Assembly (NCBI GenBank): GCA_003153655.1
Contig: PMAK01000188.1
Span: forward strand, 1 to 6,686
Source: Phycisphaerales bacterium
Lineage (GTDB): Bacteria > Planctomycetota > Phycisphaerae > Tepidisphaerales > Tepidisphaeraceae
DNA length: 6,686 nucleotides
Direction of reading: 5' to 3'
Shown here: positions 1 to 6,060 of the stretch, piece after piece
Layout: each line of letters begins with the position of its first letter
Position numbering within the stretch: the stretch's first letter is position 1
Program-made: the position numbers and the translations under genes
Notes under the pieces: model-generated
What the model was told of the DNA's origin: nothing
What the model saw: only the letters and a program-made list of their open reading frames with translations
Database searches by the model: none

Positions 1-951
1 AACAGAGCGACTGTGAACTGTCCGGCCAGACCTGTCGGCATCGGCCCCATGGGAATAGGAAGCCTTGCGGAACAATGGCCGATTTATGGGTTGTACATGG
101 TGATGGCCGCCGGTCTTCTCGCCGCGAGCCTGATCGATGCGGAGCTATTTATTATCCCAGCTGGGATTCCATGGTGGCTCGCCGGCGCGGGCATCGTCGT
201 GCATGGAGTAATCGATCAGCCGGGATCGGCGGGATCGCTGATGGACGCGCCATTTGCTCTTGCTCTGTCGGCCGGGACGGGATTGGGATTGATCATCAGC
301 ATCGTGCTGCTTCAGATGAAGATGTTGCCGCTGAGTTTTCCCATTGGAAATCTGCTGGACGGCGAGCGCGCGGAACTTGAGGGCCAGGCGAAGCTGGCGA
401 AAGAGGCCGGGCACGAGGAGCCGGAGATTCAGCCGGAACTGTCACGGGGACAAGTCCGAGGTGAGATTCGAAAGGAAATGCTATTTTTGATGCCGCCGCT
501 GATATTGGGAGCGGCTTCGGTGGCGCTGCACACACACGTGCCGATGGTGCGGCATATTTGGTATGAGGCGGCCAAAATCGACTGGCTCAGCGGATCGCTG
601 GGGGCGCTCCTCGGCGGATTCGTCGGCGGATTCGTCGTCTGGCTGACGCGGATTCTCGGATCCTACGCCCTTGGCAAAGAAGCAATGGGACTCGGCGATG
701 TACATCTCATGTTTGGCGTCGGCGCGGTACTCGGAGCGGGGCCGGCGACGATCGCGTTCTTCATCGCCCCCTTCATCGGAATCCTAGCCGGGATTTATCT
801 GCTCGTAACGCGGTCCCAGCGGCAGCTTCCTTATGGACCGTATTTGAGTTTGGCGACCGGATTCGTCATGCTATTTTATGCGCCCATCGCCGGGTATTTT
901 CGCCCTGGGCTCATGCAGTTGATCTGGCTGATCCGTCAGGGATTGCCGTGA
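1..951 (+). CDS. Type IV prepilin peptidase (A24, GxGD aspartyl protease), 5'-partial
   Basis: This is an inner-membrane aspartyl protease expected to cleave the leader of type IV prepilins or type II secretion pseudopilins. The frame is open to base 1, so the gene begins upstream; the GTG at 13 is probably not the true start, because the usual N-terminal methylase/zinc region is missing. Counting from that GTG (312 residues), the first catalytic Asp is D42 in LIDAELFIIP and the second is D229 in the GxGD motif MGLGDVHLM. A late LPYGPYLSLATG segment matches the family's conserved PfGPfla stretch. The rest is mostly hydrophobic helices. Oddly, the two Asp residues are 187 apart, against about 64 in characterised enzymes. 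The extra length includes a highly charged segment (about 115-156) and at least one additional hydrophobic stretch (about 157-175). The next gene starts 36 bp downstream on the same strand, so co-transcription is likely. The family is clear; the exact substrate is not. Confidence 0.88.
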   Translation, partial: NRATVNCPARPVGIGPMGIGSLAEQWPIYGLYMVMAAGLLAASLIDAELFIIPAGIPWWLAGAGIVVHGVIDQPGSAGSLMDAPFALALSAGTGLGLIISIVLLQMKMLPLSFPIGNLLDGERAELEGQAKLAKEAGHEEPEIQPELSRGQVRGEIRKEMLFLMPPLILGAASVALHTHVPMVRHIWYEAAKIDWLSGSLGALLGGFVGGFVVWLTRILGSYALGKEAMGLGDVHLMFGVGAVLGAGPATIAFFIAPFIGILAGIYLLVTRSQRQLPYGPYLSLATGFVMLFYAPIAGYFRPGLMQLIWLIRQGLP

Positions 952-987
952 TCTTGATCGAACCCTTCTGTTTCCGCAGAGGAATCT

Positions 988-1347
988 ATGCAAAACCTTT
1001 GGCTTAAAATCAAAATCTGGACAAAGATCGTGATCTTTTCGCTCGTGATGATCTTTCTGCTGATCTTTGTGTTTAATAATTCGAATAAGCCTGCCTCCAT
1101 CTGGGTCTGGTTTGGAGAGGAAGAGGTTCAGACGACGGTGCTGAAGCTGATCGTGAGCATGCTGCTGGTGGGCGTCCTGGGCACGCTGCTGGTGCGGATG
1201 GCGTTTGGAACCTTGCGGCAGATTCGGGAACTGCGCGAGCGAAACGCCTCGACGCAGATGCATAAGGATGTCGCGGACATCAAAGCCAAGGCGGCGATGC
1301 TACAGACAAAGCCGACCGGCGAAACGCCAGGGGCCGGCGGAATTTAG
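988..1347 (+). CDS. Small LapA-like (DUF1049-type) two-helix membrane protein
   Basis: This encodes a 119-residue inner-membrane protein. Helix 1 spans about 11-29, followed by an Asn/Ser-rich turn (FNNSNKPASIWVWFG, 29-43). Helix 2 spans about 52-71, and a charged, probably coiled-coil tail runs from about 74 to 106, ending in a Gly/Pro-rich tip. The arrangement of helix, 'NxS..v.vwf', helix and charged tail resembles the LapA/DUF1049 family, some members of which help lipopolysaccharide assembly with LapB; the assignment is by layout and the short central motif only. A GAGGA Shine-Dalgarno sequence lies 6 bases before the ATG, which supports this start. It follows the prepilin peptidase by 36 bp and probably shares its transcript. 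No LapB-like gene is in the window, so an LPS role is inference. A generic small membrane protein remains possible. Confidence 0.72.
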   Translation: MQNLWLKIKIWTKIVIFSLVMIFLLIFVFNNSNKPASIWVWFGEEEVQTTVLKLIVSMLLVGVLGTLLVRMAFGTLRQIRELRERNASTQMHKDVADIKAKAAMLQTKPTGETPGAGGI

Positions 1348-1354
1348 GGCGCGA

Positions 1355-1375
1355 CCGCAGTGCTTCGCACTGTGG
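1355..1375 (+). terminator. 9-bp hairpin after the LapA-like gene (weak terminator or leader hairpin)
   Basis: The arms CCGCAGTGC (1355-1363) and GCACTGTGG (1367-1375) pair over 9 positions, including one G-T, around a 3-base TTC loop. The hairpin lies 8 bp after the LapA-like stop and 25 bp before hisH. No T-run follows (next bases CTAATTGA), so intrinsic termination would be poor. It could also be a processing site or a dispersed palindromic repeat; a genome search would distinguish these. Confidence 0.35.
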
Positions 1376-1393
1376 CTAATTGACGGATACAAT
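1364..1393 (+). promoter_or_regulatory. Possible hisH promoter giving a leaderless transcript
   Basis: TACAAT at 1388-1393 matches five of six bases of the sigma-70 -10 consensus. A weak -35-like TTCGCA lies at 1364-1369 with an 18-bp spacer. The start point expected 6-7 bases past the -10 falls on or next to the hisH ATG at 1400. The only purine-rich SD-like string (GAGG, 1395-1398) is a single base from the ATG, too close to act as one. The -35 box is poor and overlaps the hairpin, so this is tentative. Confidence 0.3.
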
Positions 1394-1399
1394 TGAGGC

Positions 1400-2014
1400 A
1401 TGTCCGTCGCAATTCTCGATTATGGGATGGCAAATCTGCGCTCCGTACAGAAGGCGTTTGCATGCGTCGGCTCTGAGGCTGTGATCATTTCCCGGCCTGA
1501 GGAAATTGACCGGGCCGAGCGCCTCGTGCTGCCAGGCGTCGGCGCATTCAGAGACGCTATTGCCACGCTACGCGAGCGAAATTTGGCCGAAGCGATCCTC
1601 CGGCACATCAACCGGGGTAAATTATTTCTGGGAATCTGTCTCGGATTGCAATTGCTATGCGATGTGGGATTCGAGGACGGGGAACATCGCGGGCTGGGGG
1701 TCATCCCCGGCAGATGCGTGCGGTTTGATGTGGATTCCGCGCTCGGACTCAAGGTGCCGCACATGGGATGGAATCAACTCACGGCGCGAAAAGAGTCGCG
1801 GCTTTTGGCCGATCTCCCGCCCGGATGCAGCGTCTATTTTGTACACGGGTATCACGTGGTGCCGGCTGATGCGGCAGTCATCGCGACGGAAACGGACTAC
1901 GGCCGTCCATTTGTCAGCAGTATTCAGCGCGACAATGTCATGGCGACGCAGTTTCACCCCGAAAAGAGCCAGCGGGTGGGATTGAAGATCCTCGCGAATT
2001 TCGCGGGGATGTGA
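1400..2014 (+). CDS. hisH: Imidazole glycerol phosphate synthase, glutamine amidotransferase subunit HisH
   Basis: HisH hydrolyses glutamine and channels the ammonia to HisF, which converts PRFAR to imidazole glycerol phosphate and AICAR in histidine biosynthesis (cytosolic heterodimer). The 204 residues are normal for the family. The N-terminus carries the HisH signature [10 protein letters not shown] (7-16). The oxyanion strand is PGVGAF (45-50). The class I amidotransferase nucleophile is C80 in GICLGLQLL, and the triad is completed by H186 and E188 in QFHPEKSQ. The HisH-typical stretches KVPHMGWN (118-125) and YFVHGYH (146-152) are also present. The ATG at 1400 fits the conserved N-terminus exactly, although no properly spaced Shine-Dalgarno is seen. 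It is 52 bp after the LapA-like gene and converges on the DUF420 gene with 3 bp between stops. The hisF partner and other his genes are not in the window. Confidence 0.97.
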   Translation: MSVAILDYGMANLRSVQKAFACVGSEAVIISRPEEIDRAERLVLPGVGAFRDAIATLRERNLAEAILRHINRGKLFLGICLGLQLLCDVGFEDGEHRGLGVIPGRCVRFDVDSALGLKVPHMGWNQLTARKESRLLADLPPGCSVYFVHGYHVVPADAAVIATETDYGRPFVSSIQRDNVMATQFHPEKSQRVGLKILANFAGM

Positions 2015-2027
2015 TCGCTACATCCCC
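2005..2027. terminator. Bidirectional stem-loop over the convergent stop codons
   Basis: GGGGATGT (2005-2012) and ACATCCCC (2020-2027) form a perfect 8-bp inverted repeat with a 7-base loop. It contains the TGA of hisH (2012-2014) and the TAG of the opposite DUF420 gene (2020-2018). The symmetry and position suggest a shared transcript end or 3' RNA-protecting hairpin for both strands. No T-tract follows on either side, so it is not a classical intrinsic terminator. Confidence 0.5.
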
Positions 2028-2443
2028 AAACTCGTGTAATACAGCATGAAATAGATTACCACACCGGTTACAGAAACATACAGCCAGATGCAAAACGTGG
2101 GGATCGCGATACGGCGATGATTCACCCAATCGCGGCGATAGGCCCTGAACAGCGTCAGGTAAATCATCGGCAGCATGACCATCGCCAACAGCAGGTGCGG
2201 GAAAAGAATGATCAAATAAAGATATCGGAGCCAGTTTGGGGCTGGGGAATGGCGGGTGGTGTGGACGCCGTGGAGATAGTGGTTCGTGAGATAGCAGACG
2301 AGGAACGCGGTGGAGACGACGGTCGCGGTGATCATCGTGCAGGCGTGGGCGCGCCAGCGACCGGTCTTTATGAAGAAGAAGCCCGTGCAGAGAAGAATGC
2401 AACAGAGGCCATTCAGCGTGGCATCGACAGCGGGAAGACTCAT
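2018..2443 (-). CDS. DUF420 family membrane protein (oxidase-associated)
   Basis: This 141-residue protein has four predicted membrane helices (about 8-25, 37-57, 74-97 and 113-137). The family pattern is clear: LPAVDATLNG at the start, H33 in RAHACTM, H55 in LTNHYLHG, H83 in FPHLLLAMVMLP, H109 in NHRRIA, and the end WLYVSVTGVVIYFMLYY. The spaced histidines in or beside helices would suit haem or copper binding, but that is inference; DUF420 genes often sit near cytochrome oxidase and SCO genes and have no settled biochemical role. The ATG follows the SCO1 gene's TAG by only 3 bases with no strong Shine-Dalgarno, so translation is probably coupled to it. It is the last gene of the leftward permease-SCO-DUF420 unit. 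No oxidase subunit gene follows; the neighbour is hisH in the opposite direction. Confidence 0.88.
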   Translation of the reverse strand: MSLPAVDATLNGLCCILLCTGFFFIKTGRWRAHACTMITATVVSTAFLVCYLTNHYLHGVHTTRHSPAPNWLRYLYLIILFPHLLLAMVMLPMIYLTLFRAYRRDWVNHRRIAIPTFCIWLYVSVTGVVIYFMLYYTSLGM

Positions 2444-2446
2444 TGG

Positions 2447-3106
2447 CTATTTTCCGCCGTCCTGCGAAAGAGCGCGAGCATCGCGGACGAGTTGCTCGAG
2501 TCGCTCGGGGACATAGGAATCGTAGAAGCCTCGGATGCGGCCTTTGGCGTCCACGAGGACGAAATGTTCGTCATGAGCGATGGGGTTGCCATCCTGCGCG
2601 GGGACGAAACCGAGTTTCATTCCGCGGATGACCTGCTCCTGGGTTTTTTCGTCGCCGGTGAGGAAGATCCATCGGCCGGGGATCGCGTGATAGCGCTCAC
2701 CATATTGCTTGAGCGCCGCCGGGTTATCATGAACGGGATCGACGCAGAACGAGACGAGCTTCACATCAGGCGGAAGCTGGTTTTGCAATTCAGACATATG
2801 GGCGGACATCGCGGGGCAGAGACTGGCGCAAGTGGTGAAGATGAAATCCGCGACCCAGGGATGGCCGAGAAGATCGTCGCTGGTGGCGGGCTGCGCATCT
2901 TGATCGACCAGCTTAAATGATGGCACGCTGTACATCACCGGCGGCGCAGCATCGCTTGATTCGGGTTGATCGACGACGATTTGCGAAGCTGGCTGAGCCA
3001 GCACCGGCGCAGCAGGCGGCAAAGTTTTCATCGCGAGAATCCCGAGCATTCCCGCGACGGCGGCGAACCAGAGGACGATCGTGATGATTTTCTGAGGTTT
3101 GCTCAT
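2447..3106 (-). CDS. SCO1/SenC/PrrC family copper chaperone for cytochrome oxidase
   Basis: SCO proteins are membrane-anchored thioredoxin-fold proteins that bind copper and help metallate or reduce the CuA site of cytochrome c oxidase. From the ATG at 3106 the product is 219 residues. It has a short basic N-terminus, one membrane anchor (about 6-26), a Pro/Ala-rich linker, then the fold. Copper ligands are visible: the CxxxC motif CASLC (C93, C97) and H178 in IAHDEHFVLVD, 81 residues later. VSFCVDPVHDNPAALKQYG (119-137) is the typical SCO strand-and-helix segment, and the end GRIRGFYD matches SCO relatives. The frame stays open to a TTG at 3136, overlapping the permease gene. I prefer the ATG because the protein then starts just before its anchor and begins 10 bp after the permease stop, but neither start has a good Shine-Dalgarno. 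It is the middle gene of the leftward unit. Confidence 0.92.
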   Translation of the reverse strand: MSKPQKIITIVLWFAAVAGMLGILAMKTLPPAAPVLAQPASQIVVDQPESSDAAPPVMYSVPSFKLVDQDAQPATSDDLLGHPWVADFIFTTCASLCPAMSAHMSELQNQLPPDVKLVSFCVDPVHDNPAALKQYGERYHAIPGRWIFLTGDEKTQEQVIRGMKLGFVPAQDGNPIAHDEHFVLVDAKGRIRGFYDSYVPERLEQLVRDARALSQDGGK

Positions 3107-3116
3107 GGCAGCAAAA

Positions 3117-3929
3117 CTATTGCAAATCCGCGGCAACGCGCCGCCCCGCCATCATGCTGGAGAGGGTAAACATAACAGCCGCGAATAACAGACTGATTCC
3201 AAGACATACAGACCAGGGCGGAAGGCGAAGGTTTGCCGAGGTCGTCCAGTAAAGTGATTGACGCAGGGCGGAAACGCCGTAGGTGAGCGGGTTGGCGCTC
3301 ATGAGCCAGCGCATGATGCCTTTAGCGCCGTCGGCGGGGAACATCGCGCCAGAGAGAAACCACATGGGAATCAAAAAAAGATTCATGATGACGTGAAAAC
3401 CCTGCGTGGAACTCATCCGCCAGGCGATGCAGAAGCCGAGGCCGGCCAGCGCGAAGCTAACAATGAATATCACGACAAGGGCGGCCAGGAATGAAGTGAT
3501 TCCCAGGTGAATTCCAACCAGCGGCGCGAGGAGTAGAAAGAGAAGTCCCTGCACGGTGGCGAGAATCGTTCCACCAAGCACTTTGCCGAGGACGATGGCC
3601 ATTCGGGAGACCGGGGCGACGAGCACCGACTGGAGAAATCCTTCGCGGCGGTCTTCGATAATGGAAATTTCGGAAAAGATCGCCGTGAAAAGAAGGATCA
3701 TGACGAGAGTGCCGGGGAAGAAATATTCGATAAAGTTGCTTCCACCCGGCATTTCCGCGCGGAAGCTATGGCCCATGCCGGCGCCGATCACAATCCAGAA
3801 GAGGATCGGCGTGGCGAGCGCGCCGATGATTCGGCTGCGCTGGCGCACGAAACGGATTAGTTCGCGCCAGCATAGCGAGAGGGCTGGAAGAATCAGGCGC
3901 GAGAAGAGGGAGTTTGGGGATTCGGGCAT
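3117..3929 (-). CDS. ABC-2 type transporter permease
   Basis: This 270-residue inner-membrane protein has about six hydrophobic helices (roughly 35-53, 70-91, 112-135, 145-170, 178-196 and 240-260). ABC-2 permease landmarks are the cytoplasmic loop EDRREGFLQSVLVAPVSR (92-109), the PMWFLSGAMFP stretch (188-198) and NPLTYGV (213-219). Such permeases pair with a separate ATPase to export drugs, polysaccharides, lipids or unknown substrates. No ATPase gene lies next to it: upstream are an 89-bp gap and the RluA-type gene. The SCO1 gene follows 10 bp after the stop, so they are probably co-transcribed, and permeases of this type are known beside SCO/DUF420 genes in oxidase clusters, which suggests a link to respiratory assembly (inference). 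The ATG is supported by an AGG Shine-Dalgarno 7 bases upstream. Substrate unknown. Confidence 0.9.
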   Translation of the reverse strand: MPESPNSLFSRLILPALSLCWRELIRFVRQRSRIIGALATPILFWIVIGAGMGHSFRAEMPGGSNFIEYFFPGTLVMILLFTAIFSEISIIEDRREGFLQSVLVAPVSRMAIVLGKVLGGTILATVQGLLFLLLAPLVGIHLGITSFLAALVVIFIVSFALAGLGFCIAWRMSSTQGFHVIMNLFLIPMWFLSGAMFPADGAKGIMRWLMSANPLTYGVSALRQSLYWTTSANLRLPPWSVCLGISLLFAAVMFTLSSMMAGRRVAADLQ

Positions 3930-4018
3930 GAGATTACCTGCACCCGATCTTAGCGGGAATCGGGGTTGGGACCAATGGGAAAGACGCTCTGCGACCCCTT
4001 GCCGCAGCGCCGTCGGCT
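3930..4018 (-). promoter_or_regulatory. Gap between RluA-type and permease genes, with possible promoter
   Basis: This 89-bp gap is the likely start of the permease-SCO-DUF420 transcript. On the minus strand a weak promoter can be drawn: TTGGTC (3975-3970), 17 bp, then TAAGAT (3952-3947). Both boxes match the consensus only partly. Nearer the RluA-type stop, an imperfect GC-rich hairpin (CTGCG/CGCAG arms, about 3988-4006) followed by a short T-rich stretch could end the hydrolase-RluA transcript. Neither element is strong. Confidence 0.3.
3943..3964. repeat. 6-bp inverted repeat upstream of the permease gene
   Basis: CCCGAT (3943-3948) and ATCGGG (3959-3964) are perfect inverted arms around a 10-base spacer, 14 bases before the permease ATG. 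They overlap the proposed -10 box. It could be an operator or a 5' leader hairpin, but six base pairs can occur by chance. Confidence 0.3.
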
Positions 4019-4819
4019 TTATTTGATGGGGAATGAGATTCGTTTTCCCGTGCGCGGGTGATCGAATGCAAGCTCTGCTGCTCTTAGATGCAGGCCATCT
4101 TTGTGAGATTTGCCGCCGTAGATGGCGTCGCCGAGGATGGGCGTGCCGGATTCGGACAGGTGAACACGGATTTGGTGTTTGCGACCGGTTTGTAGCGTTA
4201 CCTTCAATTCCGCGGAATCTTTCTCTCGTTTCAATATTTTGAAATCGGTGACGGCGCGCTGGCCTTTGGTGGCGTCGCGCGTGGAATGAACCGTGCCGTC
4301 CGCCCGCTCGATCAGGCGGGATTCGATTCGTGCAGAGTCTTTTTTCGGCGCGGGAGAGACCGTCGCGTGATAAATACGCGTAACGGTGTGGTGAAAGAAT
4401 TGTTTCTTGAGCGACGCATACGCGGCAGAGGTTTTGGAAAATACCAGCAATCCCGATGCGTCGCGGTCGAGGCGATGGATCAGGCCGACATGGGCGGCCG
4501 GAGAAGTCGCTTGCAGGTATTGCGTAACAGCGGCGATCACTGTCGGCCGCGGTTCGCGCGGAACTGTGCTGGTTAAAAGTCCGGCCGGCTTTTCGATGAC
4601 GAGAACGTCAGCGTCTTCATAAATGATGGGGAATGGAAGACCGGGTTTCAGCGATTTTTTCGTGGCGATGATATCGACGCGGTCCTTAGGCTGGATCGGC
4701 TGAGTAAGTTTAGTCGCGGGAATATCGTTGATCAGCACACGGCGATCCTGAACCATGCGCTTGAGCGTCTGCCGCTTGGCGGTGGGGAAATCTTTTCGCA
4801 GGCGATCGAAGAGAATCAT
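4019..4819 (-). CDS. RluA-family RNA pseudouridine synthase with S4 domain
   Basis: This enzyme isomerises uridine to pseudouridine in structured RNA, usually 23S rRNA for the RluC/RluD branch. The 266 residues start with an S4-like RNA-binding module (about 1-50: RQTLKRMVQDRRVLIND, then KDRVDI). The catalytic domain follows, with EDADVLVIEKPAG (68-80), the catalytic motif HRLDRDASG (115-123; catalytic Asp D118), TRIYHATV (147-154), GRKHQIRVHL (212-221) and GDAIYGG (230-236). All core motifs are intact. It is somewhat shorter than RluC/RluD (about 320). The exact uridine target cannot be told from sequence alone, so no symbol is given. Its ATG overlaps the TGA of the upstream hydrolase-fold gene as ATGA and no clear Shine-Dalgarno precedes it, which suggests termination-reinitiation coupling. 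Confidence 0.93.
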   Translation of the reverse strand: MILFDRLRKDFPTAKRQTLKRMVQDRRVLINDIPATKLTQPIQPKDRVDIIATKKSLKPGLPFPIIYEDADVLVIEKPAGLLTSTVPREPRPTVIAAVTQYLQATSPAAHVGLIHRLDRDASGLLVFSKTSAAYASLKKQFFHHTVTRIYHATVSPAPKKDSARIESRLIERADGTVHSTRDATKGQRAVTDFKILKREKDSAELKVTLQTGRKHQIRVHLSESGTPILGDAIYGGKSHKDGLHLRAAELAFDHPRTGKRISFPIK

Positions 4820-6060
4820 AGCATCGGCACGGCTTTGTCGAGGAAGTGAAGCGTGCGCGAGACGACGGCCGGGTCGCTGACGGCCTGATCGTCGGATATG
4901 TCATCGAGGCCGAGAAAACTCTTCGGCGCACTGGCCGAATCGAAGAGACTGCGTCCGCGATCATAATCGATGACGGGATCGCGGCGGCCAAGGATGAAGA
5001 GGATCGGACGCGGGGCGATTTTCGTAGTGGCGTCAGCCGGTGAAAAATCAAACAGATCGGCCCCGGTCTGTACGCAGGCGAGGGCAAGACCGATGCGGAC
5101 GACCATGCGCTGCAGCGACGGCTGCCGGTCGATCTGGGCGGCGGAATAGGCCAGGGCGTCGAAGCGGTCGTAGCACCCGAAGACGGCCAGAGAGGTGAAG
5201 GCGCGGCCTTCGGGTGAAGGGTCCGCAGCCGCGGCGAGCAGCGCGGCTGCGCCGGTGTCGATACCCACGCCCACGATGCGCCGGCACGCCCGGGGCTGCG
5301 AATTGCGGAGCCACCGGACCGCGCCAAGGACATCGCGTTGCTCGTGATCGCCGAAGGAAATGATCTGGCCGGCGCTTTGACCGTGTGCGCGAAAGTCAAA
5401 AATCAGGATGTTGTATCCTTCGTCGAGAAAATTTTTGGCGAGTATGAGATAGCTGGCATTGCCGGCGCGCGAGCCGGGACAGATCAGAAGCGTTTGGCGC
5501 CCCCAGTTTGGATTTGAAATACCTGAATCCCCTGGGACGGCTGGGGTCCAGAAACCGGCAATATCCAGGCCGTCGGTTGATTGGAACCAAACCGGCGTCG
5601 CACCAAGATCGTTCAAGGGGGCGTCAGCTCGCTCCAAAGTTTTCGGGCGGTATGTCGCGGCGGCGACGATCATGTACGGAAGCCCGACGAGGAACAGAAG
5701 GGCAATGCGCAGCGCCTGTGCGGCAGCTTGGCGCTGGGGACGCTTCCACGACCCGGCCCCGGTGGCGAAGCAGACGCGGGCAAAACTGTCGAAGGTAAGA
5801 TCGAGAAGTTTCAGGAAGCAGATGACGGCGGCGGTCCAATAGCAAGTGAGGAGCATCTGGCCCGGAGCGATGATCCCGCCAAGCCAAAGGTCATAAATAA
5901 TCGTGGCGGCGACGCGAAGAAGGAGCGATGAGGCAATCGCAAGCGTGGCGGCGGGGGCGGGATGAGCGGCGCGGCGGGCCATGAAAATGATCGCAATGAG
6001 CGACGCCGGGGGAAGCAGGATATAGAGCCAGATCAAGAGATTGTGTGCGAGGTGGAGCAT
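4816..6060 (-). CDS. Membrane-anchored alpha/beta-hydrolase-fold protein with altered catalytic residues
   Basis: The 414-residue product has four N-terminal membrane helices (about 2-28, 37-57, 64-86 and 117-136), then a C-terminal alpha/beta-hydrolase domain (about 155-414). Fold landmarks are LLICPGSRAGN (191-201, where HG is usual), FDFRAHGQSAG (221-231), the nucleophile-elbow sequence GVGIDTGAA (264-272) and GRRDPVID (358-365). The elbow has Asp (D268, codon GAC) where Ser is normal, and D361 is at the usual acid position. Where the catalytic His is expected the sequence is LGLDDISDDQAV, with no His; the only later one (H405, TLHFLD) looks misplaced. It may be inactive, or an unusual hydrolase. 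The frame is open to a GTG at 6132, but the ATG at 6060 is chosen because the extra 24 residues look non-conserved and would remove the space for divergent promoters. No strong Shine-Dalgarno is seen. It overlaps the RluA-type gene by 4 bp. Function unknown. Confidence 0.82.
   Translation of the reverse strand: MLHLAHNLLIWLYILLPPASLIAIIFMARRAAHPAPAATLAIASSLLLRVAATIIYDLWLGGIIAPGQMLLTCYWTAAVICFLKLLDLTFDSFARVCFATGAGSWKRPQRQAAAQALRIALLFLVGLPYMIVAAATYRPKTLERADAPLNDLGATPVWFQSTDGLDIAGFWTPAVPGDSGISNPNWGRQTLLICPGSRAGNASYLILAKNFLDEGYNILIFDFRAHGQSAGQIISFGDHEQRDVLGAVRWLRNSQPRACRRIVGVGIDTGAAALLAAAADPSPEGRAFTSLAVFGCYDRFDALAYSAAQIDRQPSLQRMVVRIGLALACVQTGADLFDFSPADATTKIAPRPILFILGRRDPVIDYDRGRSLFDSASAPKSFLGLDDISDDQAVSDPAVVSRTLHFLDKAVPML

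Noticed and set aside
1993..2005. Small palindrome CGCGAATTTCGCG near the end of hisH
   Set aside because: Only six pairs with a one-base centre, inside conserved coding sequence and overlapping the better 8-bp stem. Likely chance in GC-rich DNA.
2117..2920. A 267-codon plus-strand open frame
   Set aside because: It is antisense to the SCO1 and DUF420 genes, both of which show clear family motifs. The plus-strand translation is charged, low-complexity and resembles nothing I know; it is a GC-rich shadow frame.
3107..3136. TTG start for the SCO1 gene, adding 10 residues
   Set aside because: It would overlap the end of the permease gene, and the added residues precede an already complete short basic N-terminus and membrane anchor. 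The ATG at 3106 is simpler, though the TTG cannot be fully excluded.
4710..5399. A 229-codon minus-strand open frame
   Set aside because: It overlaps the hydrolase-fold and RluA-type genes in another frame and is rich in Ser, Pro and Arg without motifs, typical of out-of-frame reading of GC-rich coding DNA.
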